Below, piece after piece: positions 11,298-19,556 of a stretch of 49,484 bases of DNA. The stretch is from contig NZ_BJLR01000042.1 in assembly GCF_006538745.1 (NCBI RefSeq), positions 1-49,484 of the forward strand, written 5' to 3'. The position numbers and the translations under genes are program-made. The DNA comes from Cellulomonas cellasea (GTDB lineage: Bacteria; Actinomycetota; Actinomycetes; Actinomycetales; Cellulomonadaceae). The notes beneath the pieces are model-generated. The model worked only from the letters and a program-made list of their open reading frames with translations. It was not told the DNA's origin and searched no databases. How positions within the stretch are numbered: the first letter of the stretch is position 1; each line of letters starts with the position of its first letter.

Positions 11298-12482
11298 GTG
11301 ACGACCGACCTGACCGAGCTCGACGCGGCGGAGATCGAAGCAGTGGAGATCAACGCGGCGGAGATCGACGCGGCGGCGATCGACCCTGCCGACCTCGCCG
11401 TGCAGCCCGCCGTGCCCGGGGGGGCGCCGGCGGTCCCGGCCGAGACGGTCGGCGACGCCGAGACCGCGGGGATCGTCCCGACGGACACCGAGGTCCCGGC
11501 GCCGGTCGAGCGCCGGTCCGTGCCCGGTCTCTCGCCGTCGCGCGCGAACGACTTCCTGCAGTGCCCGCTGCTCTTCCGGCTGCGCGTCGTGGACAAGCTC
11601 CCGGAGCCCGCGAGCCCGGCCGCCGCACGCGGCACGCTCGTGCACGCGGTGCTCGAGCGGCTCTACGACCTGCCCGCCGGGGAGCGCACGCCCGCCGCGG
11701 CGCGCGCGATGGTCGACGGGCAGTGGGCCGCGCTCCTCGAGGAGTCCCCCGCCTACCGCGAGCTGTTCGCGTCCGACGACGAGCGCACCGAGTGGCTCGC
11801 GAGCGCGGGCACGCTCCTCGACACCTACTTCACGCTTGAGGACCCGAACCGGCTCGAGCCGCGCGAGCGCGAGCTCATGGTCCGCACCCAGCTCGAGGAC
11901 GGCCCGCAGCTGCGCGGCATCGTCGACCGCATCGACGTGGCGCCGAACGGCATGGTGCGGGTCGTGGACTACAAGACCGGTCGATCGCCGCGGCCGGGGT
12001 ACGAGAGCTCAGCGCTGTTCCAGATGCGGTTCTACGCGTACGTGATCCAGCGGGAGCGCGGCGTGCTGCCCGCGCTGCTGCAGCTCGTGTACCTCGGTGA
12101 CCAGCAGATCGTGCGGCACGCGCCGAGCGAGGCCGAGATGGTCACGTTCGAGCAGCGCGTCCGCTCGATCTGGTCCGGTATCGAGGACACCGCGCGGTCC
12201 GGCGACTGGCGCCCGCGCCCGTCGAAGCTGTGCGGGTGGTGCTCGTTCAAGGACCGGTGCCCCGCGTTCGGCGGTACGGCACCGGAGGTGCCCGAGGGCG
12301 CGGTCGAGCTCGTGCTCGGGGTGGTCCCGGCGCCGCGCGACTCTGTGACAACAGCTCCCGCGCCGGCACCGAGCGCGACGACGGCGCCGTCGGTCGTCGC
12401 CGGCACGCCCGACTCCGCCGGGTCGGACCTCCCGGCCCCCCCGGCCGCCGACGCGACGGGAACCGCTGGGCTGCTGGTCTAG
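11298..12482 (+). CDS. RecB/Cas4-like PD-(D/E)XK nuclease with predicted Fe-S cluster
   Basis: The 394-residue protein has the core of the RecB-family exonuclease fold: LRGIVDRID with Asp210, then VVDYKTG with Asp224 and Lys226, and QMRFYAYV downstream. Cys89 in the QCPLLFRL motif and Cys312, Cys315 and Cys321 in the C-terminal segment have the spacing of the four-cysteine iron-sulphur cluster of AddB and Cas4. This implies single-strand DNA exonuclease or repair activity; the partner is unknown. The first ~75 residues are not part of the fold and contain five pentapeptide repeats of the form x-A-x-E-I. The tail after residue 325 is low-complexity Ala/Pro/Thr. Homologues sit next to trmI in other actinobacteria. 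Confidence 0.88.
   Translation: MTTDLTELDAAEIEAVEINAAEIDAAAIDPADLAVQPAVPGGAPAVPAETVGDAETAGIVPTDTEVPAPVERRSVPGLSPSRANDFLQCPLLFRLRVVDKLPEPASPAAARGTLVHAVLERLYDLPAGERTPAAARAMVDGQWAALLEESPAYRELFASDDERTEWLASAGTLLDTYFTLEDPNRLEPRERELMVRTQLEDGPQLRGIVDRIDVAPNGMVRVVDYKTGRSPRPGYESSALFQMRFYAYVIQRERGVLPALLQLVYLGDQQIVRHAPSEAEMVTFEQRVRSIWSGIEDTARSGDWRPRPSKLCGWCSFKDRCPAFGGTAPEVPEGAVELVLGVVPAPRDSVTTAPAPAPSATTAPSVVAGTPDSAGSDLPAPPAADATGTAGLLV
11322..11396 (+). repeat. 15-bp tandem repeat encoding five pentapeptides
   Basis: Residues 9-33 of the RecB-like protein read as DAAEI, EAVEI, NAAEI, DAAAI and DPADL. The DNA shows five 15-bp units of the type gacgcggcggagatc, with the middle ones nearly identical, so the repeat probably expanded by slippage. 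Confidence 0.75.
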
Positions 12483-12553
12483 TCCGCGGGCGCGGGGCGG
12501 GACCGGCCGCCGTTCAGCCGCCGGCGGCGCGCACGACCAACGTCCGGGCCCGG

Positions 12554-13294
12554 CTAGCCCTCGGTGACGGGTGCGCCCTCGCCGCGCAGGTCGACGACGT
12601 GGCCGGCGACCATCCCCGCGAGCACGTCGAGCGACACGGCGCGCAGCGAGCCCGTGATGCTGACCCCGTCGAGCGGCTCGACCGGCGCGATGAGCTGCAC
12701 GGCCAGCGTGCGGGCGCCCGACGCGTGCGCGGACGCGATGCCCGAGCGCGAGTCCTCGACCGCGACGCAGTCCCGGACGTCGACCCCGAGCCGGGCGGCC
12801 GCCGTCAGGTACGGCTCCGGGTGGGGCTTGGGGTGCGCGACCTCGTCACCGCTGACGACGACGTCGAACACGCCGACGGCGCGCGCGAACGGCTCGGCCA
12901 GCACGGCGAACGACGACGTCACGAGCGCGAGCGGCACACCCGCCGCGACGAGCTCGTCGAGCAGCTCACGGGCGCCCGGCTGCCACGGGATCCCCGCGGC
13001 GACGCCGGCCGCGACGCGCGCGTTGAGGAACCCGCTGATCTCCTCGTCGGGCAGCGCCACCCCCCGCGAGCGCAGGGTCCGCGCGCAGACCGCCATCGAG
13101 CTCCCGACCATCCCGAGCGCGTCCTCACGGGTCCAGACCCCGCCGTGCGCCTCGACGAGCTCGGTCTCGGCACTCATCCAGTACGGCTCGGTGTCGATGA
13201 GCGTGCCGTCCATGTCCCAGAGGACCGCTGCAGGCAACGTCGCCGCCGCCGTGGGGGTTCGACTCGCTGTCGCGCTGCCAGGCTGGAAGGTCAA
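12554..13294 (-). CDS. HAD-family phosphatase/phosphomutase-like hydrolase
   Basis: A haloacid-dehalogenase superfamily protein acting on small phosphorylated metabolites; the substrate is not readable from sequence. All four HAD motifs are visible: DMDGT (27-31) with the nucleophile Asp, the TSS of motif II, the Lys of HPKPHPEPY (motif III) and VEDSRSG (motif IV). The cap is helical (subclass I, beta-phosphoglucomutase-like). The start is uncertain: I use a TTG at 13294 with GGAG seven bases upstream; a GTG at 13321 is the alternative, and the catalytic domain begins about 25 residues in either way. A TAGCCT hexamer near 13345 could be its promoter. It converges on the RecB-like gene. Confidence 0.85.
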   Translation of the reverse strand: MTFQPGSATASRTPTAAATLPAAVLWDMDGTLIDTEPYWMSAETELVEAHGGVWTREDALGMVGSSMAVCARTLRSRGVALPDEEISGFLNARVAAGVAAGIPWQPGARELLDELVAAGVPLALVTSSFAVLAEPFARAVGVFDVVVSGDEVAHPKPHPEPYLTAAARLGVDVRDCVAVEDSRSGIASAHASGARTLAVQLIAPVEPLDGVSITGSLRAVSLDVLAGMVAGHVVDLRGEGAPVTEG

Positions 13295-13498
13295 GAGGAG
13301 GCTCCGATCGACGCTGCGCACCGCGCTGGTGCACCGATCGAGGCTAACCGCCGGAGCGTCCGACGACGGGCTCGTGTGGGCGAGCCCACAGACCTCGGCG
13401 GGGGCCGGGGAAGCCGCACGTCGCGCCACCGCCGGCCGCGGGTCCGCTCGTGGGGACGCGGGCCGGTGGCGCGAGCGGTGGCGCCACGTCCCCGTCGG

Positions 13499-14014
13499 TC
13501 AGGCTGCGACGAGGTCGAACGCGTTGCCCTCGGGGTCGGCGAGCGTCACGGAGCGCCGCCCGCCGTCGGTCAGCCCGCCGAGCCGGCGGGCACCGAGCGC
13601 CTGGAGCCGTCGGACCTCGCCGTCCAGGTCGCCGGTCGTGAGCTGGAGGTGCACGGGCGTGCGCAGCTCCCTCCCCTCGGTCACCTGGCGGAACACGAGC
13701 CGGGGCAGCCCGGCCGCGGAGCCGTCGAGCAGCTCGGCGTGCAGCGCGCTCGCGCCCGGGGCGACCTCGGCACGCAGCACCGCGGCCCAGAACTCGGCCG
13801 TGGCCAGGGCGTCGAACGCGTCGTAGGCGAGCCCCCGGAACGCCGGGGCAGGCGCCGTCGTCCGGACGGGCGCGGTGGGAGCGACGCCGGCCGCAGCACG
13901 AGCCGACGTCGCGAGGACCGCGGCAGAGCGGGCGGTCGTCGGGCGGGTCGTTGTCGAGCGGGTGGTCGTCGTCGGGCGGGCGGTCGTCGTCGAGCGGGTC
14001 GTCGTCGTGGTCAT
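13499..14014 (-). CDS. VOC (glyoxalase/bleomycin-resistance) family protein with Thr-rich N-terminus
   Basis: The conserved part (about residues 60-171) has the glyoxalase-like pattern: a helix with FDALATAEFWAAVL, PRLVFRQVTEG, HLQLTTGDLDGEVRRL and the closing DPEGNAFDL, as in predicted VOC enzymes. The first ~30 residues are almost only Thr, Arg, Ser and Pro in short repeats, written in a near-perfect gtcg-type microsatellite. The ATG has GGAGG four bases upstream. Its start overlaps the stop of the SDR gene by four bases (ATGA), so the two are translationally coupled and probably under the same TetR regulator. Substrate unknown. Confidence 0.82.
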   Translation of the reverse strand: MTTTTTRSTTTARPTTTTRSTTTRPTTARSAAVLATSARAAAGVAPTAPVRTTAPAPAFRGLAYDAFDALATAEFWAAVLRAEVAPGASALHAELLDGSAAGLPRLVFRQVTEGRELRTPVHLQLTTGDLDGEVRRLQALGARRLGGLTDGGRRSVTLADPEGNAFDLVAA

Positions 14015-14856
14015 CGTGCCTCCGTCGCTGCGGCCGGCGTGCCGTGCGCGAGCCGGGCCACGTGGTCCCACTCCCGCCAGGTCGCGAGCCGCTGCTCGTA
14101 GTCGTAGGTGGCGAGGGCGAGGGGCGCCTCGCCGAAGAACACGCGCAGGGGCGGGTTCGGGGCGTCGACGACGGCGAAGAGCGCCGCGGCGCTGGCCTCG
14201 GGGTCGCCGACGCTGACGGTGCGCTGAAGCCGGGCGAACGACGTGGCCTCCCGGACCTCGTCGTAGGCCGGGTGGTGCACCGCGTGGCGCGCGGACGGGC
14301 CGGCCCAGTCGGTCGCGAAGCCCCCGGGCTCGACGAGCGTGACGTGGATGCCGAACGCCGCGACCTCCTGGGCGAGGGACTGGGTCAGGCCTTCGAGCGC
14401 CCACTTCGACGCGTGGTAGGCGCCGATGTTCGGGAACGCGCTGATGCCACCGATCGACGACACCTGGACGACGTGACCGCTCCCCTGCGCCCGCAGGTGC
14501 GGCAGCGCGGCCTGCGTGACCCAGACGGCGCCGAACAGGTTGGTCTCGAGCTGGTCGCGCAGCTCACGCTCGGTGAGCTCCTCGACCATGCCGAACTGGC
14601 CGTAGCCCGCGTTGTTGACGACGACGTCGAGCCGGCCGAAGTGCGCGTGCGCGCGGTCGACGGCGGCGAGGGCCGCGTCGCGGTCGGTCACGTCGAGCTC
14701 GAGCGGCAGCACGGCGTCGCCGTGGCGCTCGACGAGGTCGTCGAGCGTCGACAGCGTGCGGGCGGTGGCGGCGACGCGGTCGCCGCGCTCGAGCGCGGCC
14801 TGCGTCCAGGTGCGGCCGAAGCCGCGCGACGCGCCGGTGATGAACCAGGTCTTCAC
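14011..14856 (-). CDS. Short-chain dehydrogenase/reductase (SDR)
   Basis: A 281-residue NAD(P)-dependent oxidoreductase. The cofactor loop TGASRGFG (7-14), the NNAGYG motif, the catalytic Ser in QVSSIGG and the YHASK active-site motif are all present, so it should be active; the substrate is unknown. The GTG start has GAGGAG five bases upstream. It is divergent from the TetR gene, with two palindromic operators in between, and its 3' end overlaps the VOC gene. That arrangement suggests a small inducible catabolic or detoxification unit controlled by the adjacent TetR protein. Confidence 0.92.
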   Translation of the reverse strand: MKTWFITGASRGFGRTWTQAALERGDRVAATARTLSTLDDLVERHGDAVLPLELDVTDRDAALAAVDRAHAHFGRLDVVVNNAGYGQFGMVEELTERELRDQLETNLFGAVWVTQAALPHLRAQGSGHVVQVSSIGGISAFPNIGAYHASKWALEGLTQSLAQEVAAFGIHVTLVEPGGFATDWAGPSARHAVHHPAYDEVREATSFARLQRTVSVGDPEASAAALFAVVDAPNPPLRVFFGEAPLALATYDYEQRLATWREWDHVARLAHGTPAAATEAR

Positions 14857-14941
14857 GAGTGCTCCTCGGGATGCCGGGGGTGGACGGGTGCGCCGGTCGG
14901 TCGCCACGTGGACGTGGGGCGCACGGCTGCGTACCCTGGAA

Positions 14942-14989
14942 CGGAGGAACCTCCGCTTCCATCGATGACACTAACCGGAGGACCCTCCG
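14942..14989. promoter_or_regulatory. Two TetR operators between SDR and tetR
   Basis: CGGAGGAACCTCCG (14942-14955) and CGGAGGACCCTCCG (14976-14989) are perfect 6+2+6 palindromes, 34 bp apart start to start and both followed by CTT. They lie in the divergent spacer, next to the tetR start, as expected for autoregulation and control of the SDR-VOC unit. Confidence 0.8.
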
Positions 14990-15007
14990 CTTAGCAAGAG
15001 GAGAGCT

Positions 15008-15586
15008 GTGCCGACCACCCCCGCCGCGGACCGCCCGCTGCGCGCCGACGCCCGTCGCAACCGCGAGCGCCTGCTCTCGGTCGCCGCCGAGGTCCTGACC
15101 AAGGACGTGGACGTCCCGCTCGAGACGATCGCCGAGCGCGCCGGCGTGGGCATCGGCACGCTCTACCGGCACTTCCCGAACCGGGACGCCCTCATCGAGG
15201 CCGTGTACCGCCACGAGGTCGAGGAGCTGTGCGACGCCGCGCCCCTGCTCGTCGGGGGCGACGGGCCGGCGCTCGACGGGTTCCGCGAGTGGGTGCGCCG
15301 GTTCGTCGGCTACGCGGCGACCAAGCGCGGGCTCGGCGGCGCCCTGCGGAACGCGGTCGGCTCCGACTCCCCGCTCTTCGACCAGACCCGCACCCGCCTG
15401 ATCGGGGCCCTCACCGTGCTGCTCGAGGCGTGCCGCGCCGAGGGCTCCGTGCGCTCGGACGTCGACGCGCGGGACGTCATGCTCGCGATGAGCGGGGTGT
15501 GGCTCGTGCCCGACGGCCCGGAGTGGGACGCGCAGGTCCGGCGCCTGCTCGACCTCGTGGTCGACGGGCTCCGCTACGGCGCCTGA
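15008..15586 (+). CDS. TetR/AcrR-family transcriptional repressor
   Basis: A 192-residue regulator. The N-terminal helix-turn-helix spans about residues 15-60, with ARRNRERLLSVAAEVL, LETIAERAGVGIGTLYRHF and the NRDALIEAVY helix that are diagnostic of the family. The rest is the all-helical ligand-binding domain, of the kind associated with SbtR-like C-termini. The GTG start follows an AAGAGGAG Shine-Dalgarno. Two 14-bp palindromes just upstream are its likely operators. The divergent SDR and VOC genes are the probable targets; the inducer is unknown. Confidence 0.93.
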   Translation: MPTTPAADRPLRADARRNRERLLSVAAEVLTKDVDVPLETIAERAGVGIGTLYRHFPNRDALIEAVYRHEVEELCDAAPLLVGGDGPALDGFREWVRRFVGYAATKRGLGGALRNAVGSDSPLFDQTRTRLIGALTVLLEACRAEGSVRSDVDARDVMLAMSGVWLVPDGPEWDAQVRRLLDLVVDGLRYGA

Positions 15587-15613
15587 CGCACGGCCGGCGG
15601 ACCCGAGCAGCCC

Positions 15614-16237
15614 TCACGGGACGGTGGGCGTCCCCGCGTCCCCGGCCGGGGGCACCGGCACGACGACGAGCTCGGGCGGCGGTGCGAGCGGCGCCCGGTA
15701 GTCCTGGACGCTGTCGAGGATCGGTCGCACGACCGCCGCGGTGTCGACGAGGTGCTCGCCCGTGGTCTGCACGAAGACCAGGAGACTCGTGCCGTCGGAC
15801 CGCACGTGCGGCACGAGCACGCGCCGCACGACCCGGCCCTCCCACTCCTGCGGGCAGTCGAACACGAGCCGGGGCGCACCGAACGCCCGGGTGTCGTCGA
15901 CGCGGTAGCACCCGATCGGGTCCCGGGCGGTCATGAGCTGCGTGACGATCTCGAGGGCGGCCCACTCTCCTCCGTCGACACCGTCGTGGCGCGTGACGAA
16001 CAGCTGGTCCGCCGCGTCGGGGCCCTGGGCGGAGGCGAGGACCTCGACGGCCTCCCCCACGTCCAGCTCGTGCCACTCCTGCGGGACGTCGATCGTGAAC
16101 GAGTCGTCGGTCGCCACGAGGCGACGTGGGTCGTCGACCGACCCCGCGGGCGCCGAGGCGCACCCGCCGAGCGTGAGGACCGCGAGCGTTGCGGCGGGGA
16201 GGAGGCGGCGGGCGACGGCGGGCGGTGAGGAGGTCAT
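15614..16237 (-). CDS. Putative secreted lipoprotein of unknown function
   Basis: The 207-residue product starts with a signal peptide (Arg10-Arg11, then a hydrophobic stretch) and ends the signal at LTLGGC with Cys26 as the lipidation site. The mature part has the pattern seen in small exported actinobacterial proteins, including FTIDVPQEWHEL near the front and a Pro-rich tail, but no enzyme motif. Two cysteines (in IGCYRV and FDCPQE) may form a disulphide. It is divergent from the PAC2 gene. I do not recognise a specific family. Confidence 0.75.
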   Translation of the reverse strand: MTSSPPAVARRLLPAATLAVLTLGGCASAPAGSVDDPRRLVATDDSFTIDVPQEWHELDVGEAVEVLASAQGPDAADQLFVTRHDGVDGGEWAALEIVTQLMTARDPIGCYRVDDTRAFGAPRLVFDCPQEWEGRVVRRVLVPHVRSDGTSLLVFVQTTGEHLVDTAAVVRPILDSVQDYRAPLAPPPELVVVPVPPAGDAGTPTVP

Positions 16238-16344
16238 GCGCCCACCTCAGCAGCGCGTCCCTGGCCCCGGCCGTCGTCCACAGGCCCGATCCGACGCCGG
16301 GTGCGTCGCGAGCCCCCGCCGCGGACGCACCCTACGCTGGGCAG

Positions 16345-17211
16345 ATGACCGAGCAGGAGCAGCAGCGTCCCCACGACCTCCCGCCCCGCGAGACCATCCT
16401 GCTGGCGGCCTTCGAGGGCTGGAACGACGCCGGCTCCGCCGCGACCCAGGCGCTCGAGCACGTCCACGAGTCGTGGGGCGCGGTGCAGGTCGACGAGCTC
16501 GACCCGGAGGAGTACCACGACTTCCAGGTGAACCGTCCGGTGGTCGGGACGGGCGCGGACGGCCGTCGCGAGATCACGTGGCCGACGACCGCGGTGGCCG
16601 TCGCGACCGCGCCGCGCACGGGCCGGCAGGTCGTGCTGGTGCACGGCATCGAGCCGTCGATGCGGTGGCGGCGCTACTGCACCGAACTGCTCGACATCGC
16701 GGCCGGGCTCGGCGTACGGACCGTGGTGACCGTCGGCGCGCTCCTCGCGGACGTCCCGCACACCCGCCCGATCCCGGTGACGACGACGAGCGACGACGCC
16801 GACGTGCGCGAGCTGCTCGGGATCGAGCCGAACAGCTACGAGGGTCCGACGGGCATCGTGGGTGTGCTCCAGCAGGAGGCGGCGGCGCGCGGCATGCGGG
16901 CGCTGTCGCTGTGGGCGGCTGTGCCGCACTACGTGGCCCACCCGCCGAGCCCCAAGGCCACCCTCGCGCTCCTCACGCGCCTCGAGCAGCTCCTCGGCGA
17001 GCCCGTCCCGCTCGGCGAGCTGCCCGACGACGCGGCCGCGTGGCAGCACGGGGTCGACGAGCTCGCGCACGAGGACACCGAGATCGCCGAGTACGTGCGC
17101 CAGCTCGAGGAGGCCAAGGACACCGCCGAGCTGCCCGAGGCGAGCGGTGAGGCGATCGCGCAGGAGTTCGAGCGCTACCTGCGCCGGCGCGACCGCGGCA
17201 CGGGCGGGTAG
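16345..17211 (+). CDS. PAC2 family protein (proteasome assembly chaperone-like)
   Basis: A 288-residue PAC2-fold protein, resembling M. tuberculosis Rv2125 and named after the eukaryotic proteasome assembly chaperone 2; the bacterial role is not established. Visible hallmarks are LLAAFEGWNDAGSAAT near the start, VLVHGIEPSMRWRRY in the middle and the LWAAVPHYVAHPPSPKA segment. The C-terminal ~80 residues are acidic and helical. The ATG start is preceded by TACGCT six bases upstream with no Shine-Dalgarno, indicating a leaderless mRNA. It converges on mshC, a pairing conserved in actinobacteria, and lies 7.5 kb from arc. Confidence 0.9.
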   Translation: MTEQEQQRPHDLPPRETILLAAFEGWNDAGSAATQALEHVHESWGAVQVDELDPEEYHDFQVNRPVVGTGADGRREITWPTTAVAVATAPRTGRQVVLVHGIEPSMRWRRYCTELLDIAAGLGVRTVVTVGALLADVPHTRPIPVTTTSDDADVRELLGIEPNSYEGPTGIVGVLQQEAAARGMRALSLWAAVPHYVAHPPSPKATLALLTRLEQLLGEPVPLGELPDDAAAWQHGVDELAHEDTEIAEYVRQLEEAKDTAELPEASGEAIAQEFERYLRRRDRGTGG

Positions 17212-17232
17212 CCGCCCGGCGCCGCCGGGTCG

Positions 17233-18495
17233 CTAGAGCCGGATGCCCAGCAGCGCGTTGACCGCGCGCGCGATCACGCCGGGCGCACCCTCGACCGCGT
17301 CGTCGGTGCTGCCCTGCGCGATCGACAGGTCGGCCCACGCGTCGACGTGCCGCAGCGCCGCCGGTGCGTCGAGGTCGTCGGCGAGCGCCGCGCGGACCGC
17401 CGCGAGGGTCGCGTCGGCGTCGGGCCCGCCGTTGCCGGAGACCGCGGAGCGCCAGCGGTCGAGCCGGACCTGCGCCCGCTCGAGCTCGGCGTCGGTCCAC
17501 TCCCAGTCCTCGGCGTAGTGGTGCGCGAGGAGCGCGAGCCGCACGGCCATCGGGTCGACGCCCTGCGCGAGCAGCCGCGAGACGAGCACGAGGTTGCCGC
17601 GCGACTTGCTCATCTTCTCGCCGTCGAGCCCGACCATGCCCGCGTGCACGTGCGTGCGGGCGCCGTGGCCGGAGTCGAGCAGGCGCGCGTGCGACGTGCT
17701 CATCTCGTGGTGCGGGAAGCGCAGGTCGGAGCCGCCGCCCTGGACGTCGAAAGGCAGCCCGAGGCTGTCGCGGGCGATCACCGCGCACTCGATGTGCCAC
17801 CCGGGCCGCCCGGCCCCGAGCACGCCGCCGTCCCACGCGGGCTCCGCCGGACGCGCGGCGCGCCACAGGAGCGGGTCCAGCGGGTCGCGCTTGCCGGGAC
17901 GGTCGGGGTCGCCGCCACGCTCCGCGAACAGCGCGAGCATCTCGGGCCGCGCGAGTCCCGCGACGCCGCCGAGCGCCGGGTCGGCCGTCAGGTCGGCGTA
18001 GACGTCGCCGGCGCCCTCCCCCGAGGCGTCGGGGACGCCGACCCGGTAGGCGGCACCGGCCCCGAGCAGCGCCCGGACGGCGTCGGCGACCGCGGGGATC
18101 GACTCCACGGCGCCCGTGTACGCGTCGGGCGGGACGACGCCGAGGGCGGTCATGTCGTCGGCGAACAGCGTCGTCTGCTCGACGGCGAGCTCGCGCCAGT
18201 CGACGCCCGTGGCCTCGGCGCGCTCGAGCAGGGGGTCGTCGACGTCCGTGACGTTCGACGCGTACCGCACGCTGTGGCCGGCGTCGCGCCAGGCGCGCAC
18301 GAGCAGGTCGAACGCGACGTAGGTCGCGGCGTGGCCGAGGTGCGTCGCGTCGTACGGGGTGATGCCGCACACGTAGAGCGTCGCCGCCGGACCCGGGGCC
18401 GCGACCACGAGCTCACCGGTCGACGTGTCGCGTACGCGGACGGGGCCGCCTCGGCCGGGAAGCTGCGGGATCTGCGGGGCCGGCCAGGTGAGCAC
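17233..18495 (-). CDS. mshC: MshC, cysteine:glucosaminyl-inositol ligase (mycothiol biosynthesis)
   Basis: MshC joins L-cysteine to GlcN-inositol with ATP, the penultimate step of mycothiol synthesis. The 420-residue protein is a class I cysteinyl-tRNA synthetase relative without the anticodon domain. It has [16 protein letters not shown] with the zinc ligand Cys43 and the HIGH-like HLGH (52-55), the zinc/cysteine-binding [10 protein letters not shown] and FPHHEMS segments, and [11 protein letters not shown]. Two GTG codons are adjacent; the second, at 18495, lies six bases after TAGGCT and gives the family start MLTWPAP. Its presence supports an actinobacterial host. It follows uppP on the same strand. 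Confidence 0.96.
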   Translation of the reverse strand: MLTWPAPQIPQLPGRGGPVRVRDTSTGELVVAAPGPAATLYVCGITPYDATHLGHAATYVAFDLLVRAWRDAGHSVRYASNVTDVDDPLLERAEATGVDWRELAVEQTTLFADDMTALGVVPPDAYTGAVESIPAVADAVRALLGAGAAYRVGVPDASGEGAGDVYADLTADPALGGVAGLARPEMLALFAERGGDPDRPGKRDPLDPLLWRAARPAEPAWDGGVLGAGRPGWHIECAVIARDSLGLPFDVQGGGSDLRFPHHEMSTSHARLLDSGHGARTHVHAGMVGLDGEKMSKSRGNLVLVSRLLAQGVDPMAVRLALLAHHYAEDWEWTDAELERAQVRLDRWRSAVSGNGGPDADATLAAVRAALADDLDAPAALRHVDAWADLSIAQGSTDDAVEGAPGVIARAVNALLGIRL

Positions 18496-18598
18496 CACGG
18501 AAGCCTAACCGGCACCGCGTCGGGTCACCGCCGCCGTCCGCCGACGGCCCGGGTGCGGCGAGGACCCGCCGGCCGGTACACGACCGGCCGGAGCCCGG

Positions 18599-19501
18599 TC
18601 ACTCGACCGGCGCGCCCGCGGTCGGCTCGAGCACGCCCGTCAGCAGCAGGACCACGACGAGGGCGGCGAGCGCGAGGCGGTAGATCACGAACGGCCGGTA
18701 GCTGTAGGTCGAGACGATCTTGAGGAACGCGATGATGACGACGTAGCCGACGGCGAACGCGACGACCGTCGCGAGCACGGTGGCCCCGAGGCTCGGCGTC
18801 CCGGCGGTGCCGAACTCGCCGACGCTCTTGGCGAGCTGGAAGACCCCGGACCCGAACACCGCGGGGATCGCGAGCAGGAACGAGTACCGGGCGGCCGCCT
18901 CGCGGGTGTAGCCCATGAGCAGCCCGCCGGTGATCGTCCCGCCCGAGCGCGAGACGCCCGGGATCAGCGCGAGCGCCTGGGCGAAGCCGAACAGCACGGC
19001 GTGCTTGGGCCGCAGGTCCTCGAGCTGGTTCTGCTTCGCGCCGCGCGCGTCGGCCCAGCCGAGCACGAGCGCGAAGCCGGCGAGCGTGAGCGCGATGAGC
19101 CAGAGGTTGCGGAACGGCGTCTCGATGGCGTCCTGGAACGCGAGGCCGAGCACGACGATGGGGACGCTGCCGAGCGCGATGAACCACGCCATGCGCGCGT
19201 CGAGGTCCGCGGGGCCGCCCACCGGGCTGCCGAGCCGGGACCGCAGGTCGGTGCCGTGGTCGCCGCGCACGGCCCGCCACCACGCGAGGCAGATCCGCTT
19301 GATGTCGCGCCGGAAGTAGAGCAGGACGGCCGTCTCGGTGCCGATCTGCGTGATCGCGGTGAACGCCGCCCCGGGGTCACCGGAGCCGATCAGCTCCCCG
19401 ATGATGCGCAGGTGCGCGCTCGAGGAGACCGGGAGGAACTCGGTGAGCCCCTGCACCAAGCCGAGGACGATCGCTTCCCATGTACTCATGCCTGATGCCA
19501 C
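18599..19501 (-). CDS. uppP: UppP/BacA undecaprenyl-diphosphate phosphatase
   Basis: An integral membrane enzyme that dephosphorylates undecaprenyl diphosphate to recycle the lipid carrier of cell-wall synthesis; overproduction gives bacitracin tolerance in this family. About eight transmembrane helices are visible, together with both active-site motifs: [17 protein letters not shown] and the PGVSRSGGT loop. Start choice: a GTG at 19501 lies eight bases after TAAGGT with no Shine-Dalgarno, mirrored exactly by the divergent aldo/keto reductase start; the ATG at 19489 (MSTWEA) is the alternative and starts nearer the family consensus. mshC follows 103 bp downstream. Confidence 0.94.
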   Translation of the reverse strand: MASGMSTWEAIVLGLVQGLTEFLPVSSSAHLRIIGELIGSGDPGAAFTAITQIGTETAVLLYFRRDIKRICLAWWRAVRGDHGTDLRSRLGSPVGGPADLDARMAWFIALGSVPIVVLGLAFQDAIETPFRNLWLIALTLAGFALVLGWADARGAKQNQLEDLRPKHAVLFGFAQALALIPGVSRSGGTITGGLLMGYTREAAARYSFLLAIPAVFGSGVFQLAKSVGEFGTAGTPSLGATVLATVVAFAVGYVVIIAFLKIVSTYSYRPFVIYRLALAALVVVLLLTGVLEPTAGAPVE

Positions 19502-19556
19502 GAGGCGCAACCTTAACGGTGCCGGACCCCCGTCCGATTACCCTTGCGCCTCATGG
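19498..19556. promoter_or_regulatory. Mirror-image divergent start region of uppP and aldo/keto reductase
   Basis: CCACGAGGCGCAA (19498-19510) and TTGCGCCTCATGG (19544-19556) are inverted copies with one mismatch. Each contains the initiation codon of its gene, and each is preceded by a YAnnnT-type hexamer (TAAGGT for uppP, TACCCT for the reductase) eight bases away. Confidence 0.55.
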
